Part shown: in pieces, positions 43,828 to 52,451 of the stretch
Layout of the letters: each line of letters starts with the position of its first letter
Position numbering within the stretch: position 1 is the stretch's first letter
Source: DASSBQ01 sp040981125
Lineage (GTDB): Bacteria > Nitrospirota > Nitrospiria > Nitrospirales > Nitrospiraceae
Reading direction: 5' to 3'
DNA: 64,000 bases
NCBI GenBank assembly: GCA_040981125.1
Contig: JANRMQ010000001.1
Coordinates: forward strand, 248,001-312,000
Translations under genes and position numbers: made by a program
The notes under the pieces: generated by a model
What the model saw: only the letters and a program-made list of their open reading frames with translations
Told to the model about the DNA's origin: nothing
Databases searched by the model: none

Positions 43828-45105
43828 TCATGCGTTGTAAGTCTTTCCGTTGAAGACCTTACACACTTTGGGATCTTCATTGTGGACGAGCTGCTGCACA
43901 TCGTACGATGCAACCGCGGTGCGGGCCCTTCGCCCCCAATTGTGCCGACCGTAGCCCAGCATTCCAAGCAACTCAATGGTAAAGCGCCACGGCAAAAAAA
44001 TAGGTACCAGCAACAGCCCACTCAATGCTTTTCCCGGTGCCTCCATGGAGAACATCCCCAGCACAAAATAGCCTGCGATCGCCGCAAAGAGGGTCTCGGC
44101 CCAATAGAAGGAAATTCCCCCGAATGGATTCGCTGTGTTCATCCAACTTCCAATGAGACAGAGCAATGTCAGCGATGCTTGGCTCGAATAGTTCGGTGCG
44201 ACAAGGGTCACAGCCGAATCAAGAAGCGTGAGTGATCGCGTCCGGATCCCCTGTCGGATCAGCATCCACATTTTGGCTCCGATGACGGCATACCGACCAC
44301 TCGCCCACCTCAACCGTTGATCCGATGCTTGCGTGAAATTTTCTGATTCCTTCGCATAGGTCTTCGCCAATGGATTGAAGTGGATCCTTTCACCTTTTAA
44401 CAGGAGTTCAACTGAATATTCCCAGTCTTCCCCAACGGATAAAGCCGTCCATCCATGCCGTTTCAATACCTCTGCGCCCAGGCACATTCCGGTGCCGGTT
44501 AGCATTCCCGCGAGTCCGATAGCCGTTTTCCCGACATAATACCGCCCGTTTCTCAATACACCTGTCACGGCCATGATTCGTGTAAATGGGCTGTCCCAGG
44601 GATTTGAAATGTAGTTATAGCCCTGTTGAACCTGACGTCCAGCCCTGAACTCTACATCAAAAGCCGATAGGAGATTGCGGTCTGCGCGTGTATCAGCATC
44701 AATGATGACAACCGCATCAAAGTCAATCTGAGCGTTTCTCGCCTCTTGAATGCCCCAGGCAAGGGCTGCTCCTTTTCCGGATATTCCCTCGGATCTTTCA
44801 AAACACTGGGCATTCTTGCTGCGCACAACAGCAGCTGTCTCATCAGTGCATCGATCGGCAATGACAAGAACTCGATAATGTTCGCTCGCATAATTCAGAT
44901 ATCGCAGGCTTTCCAGCGTACTGACTATCCCCACCTCCTCATTGTGGGCCGGAATCAATATGAGAAACCGCGTCTGTTTGTCCGTAGAATCGGGCATGGG
45001 AGGGCGGTAGAAAAACGAAACCACCGCGAGGAACCACTGGTACAAGACCAGTAGCGTGAGCGGAGCCAATATCAGAAGCAGAAATATCCCGACAATCGCA
45101 GGCAT
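43828..45105 (-). CDS. GT2-family glycosyltransferase, membrane-bound
   Basis: 425 aa. One N-terminal membrane helix is followed by a GT-A domain with I-P-A-H-N-E-E (residues 51-57), the metal site D136-A-D138, the G-E-D-W-E-Y catalytic stretch, and Q-R-L-R-W as in processive cellulose-synthase-like enzymes. Three or more helices follow at the C-terminus. It would polymerise or transfer a sugar from a UDP- or GDP-sugar at the inner membrane. GGAAGG precedes the ATG. The PhyH gene lies 64 bases upstream on the same strand. Confidence 0.85.
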   Translation of the reverse strand: MPAIVGIFLLLILAPLTLLVLYQWFLAVVSFFYRPPMPDSTDKQTRFLILIPAHNEEVGIVSTLESLRYLNYASEHYRVLVIADRCTDETAAVVRSKNAQCFERSEGISGKGAALAWGIQEARNAQIDFDAVVIIDADTRADRNLLSAFDVEFRAGRQVQQGYNYISNPWDSPFTRIMAVTGVLRNGRYYVGKTAIGLAGMLTGTGMCLGAEVLKRHGWTALSVGEDWEYSVELLLKGERIHFNPLAKTYAKESENFTQASDQRLRWASGRYAVIGAKMWMLIRQGIRTRSLTLLDSAVTLVAPNYSSQASLTLLCLIGSWMNTANPFGGISFYWAETLFAAIAGYFVLGMFSMEAPGKALSGLLLVPIFLPWRFTIELLGMLGYGRHNWGRRARTAVASYDVQQLVHNEDPKVCKVFNGKTYNA

Positions 45106-45169
45106 GAAGTATCGGCCTTCCGAAGCTGGGAACCAGGGAGTGCCGACAGGTCATCGGCTATCTGAGCGG

Positions 45170-45922
45170 TCACCTATGTCCAACGCGACTCACTAGTGTC
45201 CTCGCTCGATTCAGCAAACGGGAGGGAGTGAGAAACCCCCATTGGCCCCACGGCGTGAAGGTCAGCGTCCAAACGCGACGAATAAAATCCGTGCGGTTAG
45301 CGAGAGCCATATGGAGGGTAAGCGACCCATGGACAGTGGCTTCACCTACAGAAAGCGAGCAAGCGCCGCCTTCCGAGGCGTCCACGTGGTCCGTCATAAG
45401 AGAGCGATAATCATTTGGATATGAGGGGCGATGGGGTAACAAGACCCTGCGCTTTCGAAGAGGGATAAAATGCAAGCAGCCATTCTCGACTGTGACATCC
45501 TGGAAGGGAATCCAGAAAGCGATAGTGTTGTTGGCAAATTGGCCGTGAAATGCACCATCCTGGTGCCAAGGTGTGCCATGCTTTCCATGAGGCTCTTTAT
45601 AAAGGGCTTGATCGCATACATACCGGGTCGTTGTGCCTAACAGTTGTTTGGCAATGGCGCAACAGGCCTGATATACCGAACTTCGTCTCAATTCAGGGGC
45701 TCGATGCAAGAGATTATCTTGCGCACCAAACTCCCGCCCTTGATCAGCATAGGCGTGGTCAATGATAGCTCGCACTTGGGCAATGTCAGTCGATGGACTG
45801 AATGAGGTGATTTTCAGGAAGCCGTCCTGCTGAAAATCAGCTACTTCTCGGCTGTCTAGGATACGGCAATCGCGTTGCTTCACAATTTGAATAGGCACAG
45901 CACTAAGCGCCTCATTAGGCAT
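45170..45922 (-). CDS. phytanoyl-CoA dioxygenase-family protein (PhyH)
   Basis: 250 aa. The non-haem iron ligands are visible: H-Q-D in W-H-Q-D-G-A-F and the distal His in V-H-G-S-L-T-L-H. The family uses iron, oxygen and 2-oxoglutarate to hydroxylate lipids or other small molecules. Members also occur in antibiotic and sugar pathways. AAGGAGG precedes the ATG. It lies upstream of the GT2 gene, so a sugar or lipid modification is plausible. Substrate unknown. Confidence 0.8.
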   Translation of the reverse strand: MPNEALSAVPIQIVKQRDCRILDSREVADFQQDGFLKITSFSPSTDIAQVRAIIDHAYADQGREFGAQDNLLHRAPELRRSSVYQACCAIAKQLLGTTTRYVCDQALYKEPHGKHGTPWHQDGAFHGQFANNTIAFWIPFQDVTVENGCLHFIPLRKRRVLLPHRPSYPNDYRSLMTDHVDASEGGACSLSVGEATVHGSLTLHMALANRTDFIRRVWTLTFTPWGQWGFLTPSRLLNRARTLVSRVGHR

Positions 45923-46245
45923 ATGCTATTCCTCCTTCGATACACAGCCAGCCCGTAGGCTAAGCAACAATGCCAAGCTTAAGAGGCCCTAGTAGCTTCC
46001 AGTATGCTACTCAATCTATGTAGGCCGGTATCAGGGAAACCCTGACTGAGCCGCAAACTTTCCAGTATAGTGACGAAAAGGGTTACCAAACGAACGGCAA
46101 TGAATAAAGTATAGCAGAGAGCCCCGCTCTGCCCCGCCGCCGCAATGGAAGTACTCAGAAGTAGGGCGAGATATGAGGGTATGACTTCCGAAAGGTGGAC
46201 TCCGGGCAACGCAGGCCAAAACTGACCATAGCCCAGAAGCGATTT
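45923..46245. other. 323-bp gap with a possible gene remnant
   Basis: No intact gene here. A minus-strand frame of 76 residues at 45979..46209 is hydrophobic, with the run Y-L-A-L-L-L-S-T-S-I-A-A-A that resembles the C-terminal helices of the UPF0104/LPG-synthase membrane family. It is short and has no ribosome site, so I list it only as a possible remnant. Confidence 0.25.
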
Positions 46246-46440
46246 CTAACTACTTGATTTCCTGGAGAACACGGTTGCGTCGCAGGCGATATATTTGATT
46301 TGCTTCATCGGAACGATGATGACTTCCTTGGCGGAATCGACCTCCAACACTTCCATATCTTCGCTGATCGTGTGTCTGACGGCATCCTTCACGACAAGTT
46401 CTTGATTATCAACGAACACCACTTTTACCCAATATTGCAC
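46246..46440 (-). CDS. small protein of unknown function, 64 aa
   Basis: A beta-rich, acidic-to-neutral protein opening W-V-K-V-V-F-V-D-N-Q-E. The start is GTG at 46440 with AAGGAG 8 bases upstream, a strong site that overlaps the end of proC. It begins 3 bases after the proC stop, so the two are likely one transcript. No cysteine motif, membrane helix or known family was seen. Confidence 0.6.
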   Translation of the reverse strand: MQYWVKVVFVDNQELVVKDAVRHTISEDMEVLEVDSAKEVIIVPMKQIKYIACDATVFSRKSSS

Positions 46441-46443
46441 GGT

Positions 46444-47280
46444 TCATTCTCCTTGGCTTGAAGTACATTCTTGACCTAACTCACGTGAACGGTCCGTCGC
46501 CGCCTCGACTGCCGACATAAGAGTCGCGCGCAATTTGCCTTTTTCCAGCGCGTGGAGACCCGCGATCGTCGTCCCACCCGCGGAGGCCACGCGATCCTTG
46601 AGCACTGCCGGGTGCTCCTGAGCTGAGAGTAACATGCGCGCGGCGCCGGCGACTGTCTGCGCCGCGAGCGCAGCGGCAGTTTGGCGAGGCAGTCCCATCT
46701 TCACGCCGCCATCCGCCAGCGCCTCGATCATCATGTAGACATAGGCGGGCCCGCTTCCGCTCAACCCCGTTACCGCGTCCATCAACCGCTCCTCTATGAC
46801 GACGGCCGTGCCGACCGATTCGAAGATCGCCCGGACAACGGCTCGATCCTCCTCGGTCAGTTGCCCGGCATAGGCCAACGCCGTCACTCCCTCGCCGATA
46901 ATGGAAGGCGTATTGGGCATGGCTCGGACGATTCGTTCGGCGCCGCTCAATCGCCGCATAATCCGCGCCATCGGATATCCTGCCGCCACCGACACGATAA
47001 GTGTCTCGGAAGCAATGGCTGTCCGGAGTTCTTCCAAAACTTCATCTAGTAGTTGAGGCTCGACAGCAAGGACAATGACCCGGCACCCCACCACCGCGGA
47101 TTTATTCGCATTAAACGTTTTAATTCCGAACCGGTCCGCCAGGAAATCACGCCGCGCGGATACAATATCGCTAACCAGGAGTTGCTCTCGATCCGCGAGA
47201 CCCGTCCGAAGCAGCCCCCCGATCAGAGCCTCGGACATATTCCCGCCTCCGATAAAACCGATGCGTTTTTCTCGTAACAT
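46444..47280 (-). CDS. proC: pyrroline-5-carboxylate reductase
   Basis: 278 aa from the ATG at 47280. It reduces 1-pyrroline-5-carboxylate to proline, the last step of the pathway that uses the proA product. The Rossmann motif is G-F-I-G-G-G-N-M-S-E-A-L, the signature is G-S-G-P-A-Y-V-Y-M-M, and the end shows A-S-A-G-G-T-T-I-A-G-L. A GTG at 47310 is a longer option, but the -10 element lies inside that stretch. The ATG has no ribosome site and sits 9-12 bases after the -10, which suggests a near-leaderless message. Confidence 0.93.
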   Translation of the reverse strand: MLREKRIGFIGGGNMSEALIGGLLRTGLADREQLLVSDIVSARRDFLADRFGIKTFNANKSAVVGCRVIVLAVEPQLLDEVLEELRTAIASETLIVSVAAGYPMARIMRRLSGAERIVRAMPNTPSIIGEGVTALAYAGQLTEEDRAVVRAIFESVGTAVVIEERLMDAVTGLSGSGPAYVYMMIEALADGGVKMGLPRQTAAALAAQTVAGAARMLLSAQEHPAVLKDRVASAGGTTIAGLHALEKGKLRATLMSAVEAATDRSRELGQECTSSQGE

Positions 47281-47289
47281 GAGCGGTCG

Positions 47290-47318
47290 ATTATACTGTC
47301 CACAGACCACCCCTTCAA
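47290..47318 (-). promoter_or_regulatory. promoter for proC, near-leaderless
   Basis: On the minus strand TTGAAG (47313-47318) and a perfect TATAAT (47290-47295) have a 17-base spacer. Transcription should start at about 47282-47284, 2-4 bases before the proC ATG. Confidence 0.6.
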
Positions 47319-47393
47319 CTTGCGGCTTGCCGAGTCAATTGCCGGTCCGGTAGAGTGAACGTATAAAGCCGGGGCGCACGACAGGAGGCAGCC

Positions 47394-48470
47394 ATGAAGG
47401 CATTTATCTGGGCCTGTTCATTTCTTTTATTGATCGGTCTTGCCACCGACGGGTGGGCACGACGCGAGGCTTTCACTCCCGAACAAAAGAGCAAGATTGA
47501 AAAGATCCAATCAGTGCTGGCCGATGTCTTGGCGATCGCCGACAAAGGCCCCCTTGATGCAGAGCCATTGCGCCAGGTCGTTGTCACTCGTTTGAAAGAA
47601 TTCGGCTATACGGTCACCACGGACAATGCTCAGCCGCATGACGTGGTGTTCAGGGTGAAGTGCGAGCAGCATAAGACCTGGGAGGGGACGACAAATATGG
47701 GAAGCGATGCTGATTTACCCGACTCTCCATCGAGGGTTTGGAAAGGCCCCGCCTGCCAATTGTCATACCTCTTGGAAGGCAAGAAAATGGGATGGCGCAA
47801 AGAGGTCCGGACCGACTTTGCCGACGCCGAACAGGCGGCCCAGAAAGAAAACGCCGGGGACCCGGCAGCCTATGCCATGGTGAAATTGAAAGAACGCCTG
47901 GAGGAGTATGATTTCCCCGCGCTGATCACCGCCGAGTGGGGTCAGGAGGAGCGGCTTTTTAAGCTCTATGACGATCCAGCCACGCCGTCGGCGCGAAAAA
48001 TTAAGCTGATTAACTTATTCGGCTATCTCTTTTCTGCTGAGTCGGTTCCCCGCCTGCTGGCAGCTCTCCAAGGCCCGGATATCGAGATGGCGAAGGCCGC
48101 CGCCCTGGCGCTCGGCAATATCGGACAGAAAGACACCATCCCGGTTCTAGTCCAGACCATGCAGTCAGGGCCGCCGGAACTTCAGGCCTCGGCCGCCAAG
48201 GCACTCGGTATCGCCGGCGCGCTGCATGGCGATTTTTCCATTATTGAGCCGCTGCTCGCGACCCTCAAGACCGATGATGTGGGGGTCAAGACGGAGGTCG
48301 CCTGGGCCTTGGGTAAATTGCCGGATCGTCGTGCGTACGATCCGTTGTTTTCACTTCAGAAGTCGCTCTACCAGGTGCGGGACAACGATGCGGACCCGAA
48401 ATTGGTCAAGCTCAAAGAAGCGGTCAATTGGAGCATCAAACAGATCGATACGTGGGAATATCTTCAATAA
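47394..48470 (+). CDS. secreted HEAT-repeat protein
   Basis: 358 aa. The signal peptide ends near T-D-G-W-A. The first 180 residues are mixed and unknown (with C-E-Q-H-K-T-W and G-P-A-C-Q). Helical HEAT-like repeats begin at about 195 (S-V-P-R-L-L-A-A-L, then D-I-E-M-A-K-A-A-A-L-A-L-G-N-I-G, then a second and third copy). It likely binds proteins in the periplasm. AGGAGG precedes the ATG. The next gene starts within its last codons, so the two may act together. Confidence 0.72.
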   Translation: MKAFIWACSFLLLIGLATDGWARREAFTPEQKSKIEKIQSVLADVLAIADKGPLDAEPLRQVVVTRLKEFGYTVTTDNAQPHDVVFRVKCEQHKTWEGTTNMGSDADLPDSPSRVWKGPACQLSYLLEGKKMGWRKEVRTDFADAEQAAQKENAGDPAAYAMVKLKERLEEYDFPALITAEWGQEERLFKLYDDPATPSARKIKLINLFGYLFSAESVPRLLAALQGPDIEMAKAAALALGNIGQKDTIPVLVQTMQSGPPELQASAAKALGIAGALHGDFSIIEPLLATLKTDDVGVKTEVAWALGKLPDRRAYDPLFSLQKSLYQVRDNDADPKLVKLKEAVNWSIKQIDTWEYLQ

Positions 48471-49033
48471 CGTCTACACGAACCAAATCCTCACTTCCCG
48501 GGCACCGTGGCTTGATTCGGTGGGCCGTCCCGGTCATTCTGATGGGGGTCTCCTTGTGGCTTGTTCAGGGAGCGCCCCTAGCTTACTCGCAAGTTATGGG
48601 GGATGAAGCAGAGTTGGAACGTCTACGCATCAAAGCGGAGGACGCCATGGCCAATGAAGACGCTGATGGAGCCGCCATGACCATGGGCCGGGCCGCCTTA
48701 ATGGCCCTGCATCTGGCGAAGCGGGAGACTGATGCGCTTCGGAGTCAAATGTTCCAGGGGGCGGAACATCTGTTCCGCTCCCAAGAGCACGGCTACAGAG
48801 CCTTGGCTTTGTTCCGGCGGGCCGGCGGAGAATTGCCCGCCTCATCCGGTGTCTGCGGAAGCCTCCGGCTCGGTCAGACGGAAGTCGATCATTCACTGCA
48901 ACTGCTTGCCGCAACCGTATCGACCGGCGCCGACGATCGACGAGTGAGCCACCAGGCGCATGAACTGCGCCAGGCCGCCGAAACTTGGCTGACCGTCTTA
49001 AGCTCCATGCAAACCGATTTCCAATGCGTCTGA
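48452..49033 (+). CDS. secreted helical protein of unknown function
   Basis: About 193 aa from a GTG at 48452, inside the end of the preceding gene (19-base overlap). The N-terminus has a polar stretch, then a hydrophobic run (V-P-V-I-L-M-G-V-S-L-W-L-V) ending in L-A-Y-S-Q, which fits a signal peptide. The remainder is helical and charged, with a lone C-G-S segment. The start is uncertain: a TTG at 48428 is an alternative, and no strong ribosome site is visible. Convergent with the PIN gene. Confidence 0.55.
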   Translation: MGISSITSTRTKSSLPGHRGLIRWAVPVILMGVSLWLVQGAPLAYSQVMGDEAELERLRIKAEDAMANEDADGAAMTMGRAALMALHLAKRETDALRSQMFQGAEHLFRSQEHGYRALALFRRAGGELPASSGVCGSLRLGQTEVDHSLQLLAATVSTGADDRRVSHQAHELRQAAETWLTVLSSMQTDFQCV

Positions 49034-49069
49034 GTAGGCCTTGAACCGTTCCTTCGGAAAACCGCCGGC

Positions 49070-49513
49070 TCAATCATCTTCCGGATTGATAATATGAAGC
49101 CCCGCGGGCCTGCAGGCCGCCAAGAGCTGCTTGTCCGCGCTGACGACGGTAAGTCGGAGCGGTTTGAGTTCCAACGCCAGAGCCAGATGAAGTAGTTGTT
49201 GGGCCCGTAATCCCGGATAGTCCAGAATCAGCTCCTTCGAACTCAGATAGGTGTCCATGGTCGGAGCAATATATTGGAACAGGCCCTGCTTTGATTCCAT
49301 CTCGAATTTATAAAGGACGCAATAACAATCGTCTCGCGTGATTTCTCCCTGTTGAGCCCGGCATGAGAAAATGGAATAGAGATCGGTCACGGTCCACATG
49401 GGAAGAATGGCGACTTTGCCGCGCTTTACCATGAGCTTGTTCACGATCCTGGTGCCCCGCTCCATGCTGTACCGTTTGACGAGCGCGGTGGAATCAAAAT
49501 AGTAATATGGCAT
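49070..49513 (-). CDS. PIN-domain protein, degenerate VapC-like
   Basis: 147 aa. The first acid D7 in Y-F-D-S-T-A-L-V is kept, and so is D127 in V-S-A-D-K. The conserved glutamate position is D44 (T-V-T-D-L-Y), and the aspartate of the D-A-L-H-L motif is Q106 (A-Q-Q-L-L-H-L). With two of four metal ligands changed, it may not cut RNA. It begins 1 base after an antitoxin-like gene, the usual VapBC layout. Alternatively it is a relic that now serves as a binding protein. Confidence 0.7.
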   Translation of the reverse strand: MPYYYFDSTALVKRYSMERGTRIVNKLMVKRGKVAILPMWTVTDLYSIFSCRAQQGEITRDDCYCVLYKFEMESKQGLFQYIAPTMDTYLSSKELILDYPGLRAQQLLHLALALELKPLRLTVVSADKQLLAACRPAGLHIINPEDD

Positions 49514-49514
49514 C

Positions 49515-49772
49515 TCAAGCCCTCCCCTTCAGCAAGCTCTCCGCCAAAGGAGACTGCAGCTTGGATAGACGATCCTGTAGCTCGTCCAACGGAAGCTCTT
49601 CATAGTATCCCTGCCGGCGAAAGATGCCGACGATCCCCCCATCGTTGACCAATTGCGTGTCGGAAGCCAGACGCTCGCGAAGCCGCTTTTTCATGATCCG
49701 GCTGGGCATCCGTCGGCGGGGCGCGCCGTCATTCTCTGCGTCACTGGACTTCGTCGTCGCTGATTTCTTCAT
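49515..49772 (-). CDS. antitoxin-like small protein, 85 aa
   Basis: The ATG at 49772 has GAGGAG upstream; a GTG two codons earlier is less likely. The N-terminal half is basic with R-R-R-M-P-S-R-I-M-K-K-R. The C-terminal half is acidic and Leu-rich (L-P-L-D-E-L-Q-D-R-L-S-K-L), which could wrap the PIN protein. No ribbon-helix-helix or AbrB motif was seen. The PIN gene begins 1 base after its stop, as in toxin-antitoxin pairs. Confidence 0.55.
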   Translation of the reverse strand: MKKSATTKSSDAENDGAPRRRMPSRIMKKRLRERLASDTQLVNDGGIVGIFRRQGYYEELPLDELQDRLSKLQSPLAESLLKGRA

Positions 49773-49792
49773 TCGCACTCCTCTGTGGAAGG

Positions 49793-50956
49793 TTATTGAT
49801 GCGGAACACCCGAGCGCTCCAGGCGCTCATCACGGGGACAGCCTGGAGGTGTGCCGGAAGCCGGCGGCAATTCCATATCGCCATAAACATAGCCGGCAAT
49901 CGAATGTGCGAGCTCGGAGGAGAATTCCTGTTGCATAACACGAACGGCTTTTGCCACCGCTTCCCGTTCGGTCAGATGTCCCTCCTTGCCCCCTTTGGAA
50001 ATCGCACCGATCATCCGCTTGGTTGGGATCTCCTCGATCACTGCATCGCTGCACCATCGCACATACTTGAACTGCGGATCCCGAACATCGAGTGGCCATA
50101 CGCGAACGGTCCCGGTTACCAACAATTCCGGCTTCAGGCCGTCCTCATAGACACCGTCATTCGTCGGTGCGGATGACCTTCCCACGGACAGCCCCTCACG
50201 GGTCAACCCCTCGATCAAGGCTCGCCGTGCGGGCTCCGCCTGATCCCCGTCGAAATCTACCGAGACCGCCAGATTTCCGGCGAGAAACTGTTCCAATTCA
50301 TTCATCAAGTCGGCAACGCGATACCCGGCCTGGTTTCCCTGGCCGTTCGCCCGGATCACCCGCAGGTCCGCATTATACGCTTCCCGGACAACGAGGTTTC
50401 TTGCAGCCCGCTTGAGATTTCTCGCGCGTGACAGTTTGTCCGGCGTCCGGTTGGCCTCATTGAGTTGAGCGGCGACGGTGTCATCCAATTCGCGTATCCG
50501 CTCGGTGAATGCCGCTTCGGCCTGCGTCTTATCCATGCCGGCTAAAGCATAATACTGTCTGTTTTTCGGGTCAAACCATGCATCCAAAATACGCACATTC
50601 TCCAAAACCTTGTCGGTGGACACCCGTGTAACTTTTTCCAACGCGAGGCGCCGTTCCGTTGCGGTATGCGATCGACCTTCGACGATCAGATAGGATTCCC
50701 AGTCCTTGGATTGAGCTTCGACCTCCACGTTAAATATTTTCGATACCGCGGCATAGGCCTGTTCCTCCGCTCCAGACCTGGTATCGGCTTGGCCGACACC
50801 GACCAGATACCGAGACGGTGGAAACTCCGGGCTCGTACCCTCTACCCAAGATGGACGAACCCTCTCCCCTTGCCAGCAATCGGCCAGAGTCAGCAACAGA
50901 CTAAGGGCGATCATGAGCTTCATGGCGGCTCGCGGAGCCGCCGACAAACTTCTCAT
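49793..50956 (-). CDS. LPP20-family lipoprotein-like protein
   Basis: 387 aa. The start is an ATG within ATGA that overlaps the COG3014 gene stop by 4 bases. The signal sequence ends in L-T-L-A-D-C (Cys27), whose -1 Asp is unusual for a lipobox. An LPP20 domain follows (R-Y-L-V-G-V-G-Q-A and Y-A-A-V-S-K-I-F). The middle is helical and charged, and a second folded part ends with D-A-V-I-E-E-I-P. The family includes FlgP-like lipoproteins of flagellar outer rings. It is the last gene of a four-gene lipoprotein run and is followed by an antitoxin-like gene. Confidence 0.75.
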   Translation of the reverse strand: MRSLSAAPRAAMKLMIALSLLLTLADCWQGERVRPSWVEGTSPEFPPSRYLVGVGQADTRSGAEEQAYAAVSKIFNVEVEAQSKDWESYLIVEGRSHTATERRLALEKVTRVSTDKVLENVRILDAWFDPKNRQYYALAGMDKTQAEAAFTERIRELDDTVAAQLNEANRTPDKLSRARNLKRAARNLVVREAYNADLRVIRANGQGNQAGYRVADLMNELEQFLAGNLAVSVDFDGDQAEPARRALIEGLTREGLSVGRSSAPTNDGVYEDGLKPELLVTGTVRVWPLDVRDPQFKYVRWCSDAVIEEIPTKRMIGAISKGGKEGHLTEREAVAKAVRVMQQEFSSELAHSIAGYVYGDMELPPASGTPPGCPRDERLERSGVPHQ

Positions 50957-52434
50957 CGCACGACCCGCTCGATGAAGAACTTTGTCTCTCCTTCCTTCAA
51001 CATAATCGAGATGGTCTTCTCCGCGACAGCGCCTCCCATGCCTGCGCCTACCGGCTTGATCCGGACATCGTAGTCGCCGGCCGGCACCCAGAGACGTGCA
51101 ATTTGAATTTCATCCGGGAGCGTTCGCCAGCTTCGCTTATCCGATTCTTCCGACGCCACCGCCAGCCCTTTGGTCAATAAGGCCACGGCCAGACCCACCC
51201 ATGGGGCATCGTCCTTGTTCACCGCCTGCTGCGCGCCACGTGTCGCGGCTTCCGCCGCGGCGAACTTCACGGCGGCGCGGGCTACGGCCTTGGTCGCGAG
51301 GCCGGCAAATCGTTCAGAAAGAGCCTTCTCCGCCAATGCGGTTGTATTTTGCATCAATTGCGAATGAGCCGTGTAAGGAGCGCCGGCCTTGCCGGTCACT
51401 GTCACCTCCTCATAGGAAACCTGACTTTTTTGAGGGATTAGCCGCGGCAGCGCGACGCGCACAACCCGCCCGTTCAGCCCGTACAGAAGACTGTCGGCGG
51501 CACGATTCGGCTGCCGATTGGAATAGTGGATGACGCCCTTATTCAGCAACACTAACTGCAAGGCATCAAGGCTGATAGGCAGATCGAAAAATTGATCCTC
51601 CTTGCGAGGTGCGCGGCCATTATAGCCAATCACCACTACCTGAGCCAGTTGTTGTTGCATGTCGTGAGACATCCAGGTCGCCCCGGGAAATTGCCGACGG
51701 TACTCTTCGAATTCCTGGTTGAGATGGAGCGCTTCACTGGTACGGAGCAAATCGGCGTGCAGCATCGACGGTGGCGGCACGCGGGACCAGGCTCGCGCCG
51801 CGTCATAGGCCTCATACGCGTTCCGGTACGCGATAAACGCATTGTTGATATCCCCACTGGCTTCATACAGCACACCGGAGAGATATCGGGCAAAGGCATC
51901 GTCCCGATAGGAATCTTTGCTCTTAGCCCGGTCCGACAAGACATTCAAGCGATGATCGATTTGTCTGGCTTCCACCAACGCCTCCGTCAGCTGTCCCAAT
52001 CCAGCATAGTTTAACGCTTTGATGACATTGATCATCACATGCTCATACGGATCTCCTTCATACGGCAACAGCGTATCATTGGTCAGGAAGGCGGCGGTCT
52101 CGCCGCGTATGCTCCTGGTATACAGGCGTTCGACTTCACGGTCCGCCTTCTCCAGTTCTACATTGCTTCGGACATATTCCCCCGCCAGGTGGAGAGTCAT
52201 GCCGCGATCCATTTGATACAGCAAACGGCTCCGCGATCCGTATTCCTTTTCGGCCTGTTCGATGACTGCGTCGGCTCGCTTGGGATTATTGGCAAGAAGG
52301 TTTTGATCGACCAACCGGTAGGGATCGAACGAACTACATGCGGCAAGAAGAACGGCAACAATAGGAGGGAGGAAATGCTTACCGATGAAACGGCCTCTGA
52401 AATAAGAGGCCGTCCAACATGAGCGCGAGAGCAT
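50953..52434 (-). CDS. COG3014-family outer-membrane lipoprotein
   Basis: 493 aa. A long basic N-terminus leads to a hydrophobic stretch and the lipobox V-L-L-A-A-C (Cys33), suggesting lipid anchoring. The mature protein has TPR-like helical repeats (L-L-Y-Q-M-D-R-G-M-T-L-H-L, A-L-N-Y-A-G-L-G-Q-L) and a C-terminal beta-rich region with the motif A-G-D-Y-D-V-R. COG3014 members often lie next to LpoB- and LPP20-type genes, as here; no function is proven. It overlaps the LPP20 gene downstream by 4 bases and follows LpoB after 17 bases. Confidence 0.78.
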   Translation of the reverse strand: MLSRSCWTASYFRGRFIGKHFLPPIVAVLLAACSSFDPYRLVDQNLLANNPKRADAVIEQAEKEYGSRSRLLYQMDRGMTLHLAGEYVRSNVELEKADREVERLYTRSIRGETAAFLTNDTLLPYEGDPYEHVMINVIKALNYAGLGQLTEALVEARQIDHRLNVLSDRAKSKDSYRDDAFARYLSGVLYEASGDINNAFIAYRNAYEAYDAARAWSRVPPPSMLHADLLRTSEALHLNQEFEEYRRQFPGATWMSHDMQQQLAQVVVIGYNGRAPRKEDQFFDLPISLDALQLVLLNKGVIHYSNRQPNRAADSLLYGLNGRVVRVALPRLIPQKSQVSYEEVTVTGKAGAPYTAHSQLMQNTTALAEKALSERFAGLATKAVARAAVKFAAAEAATRGAQQAVNKDDAPWVGLAVALLTKGLAVASEESDKRSWRTLPDEIQIARLWVPAGDYDVRIKPVGAGMGGAVAEKTISIMLKEGETKFFIERVVR

Positions 52435-52451
52435 CACGCGGGATGTGAGGG

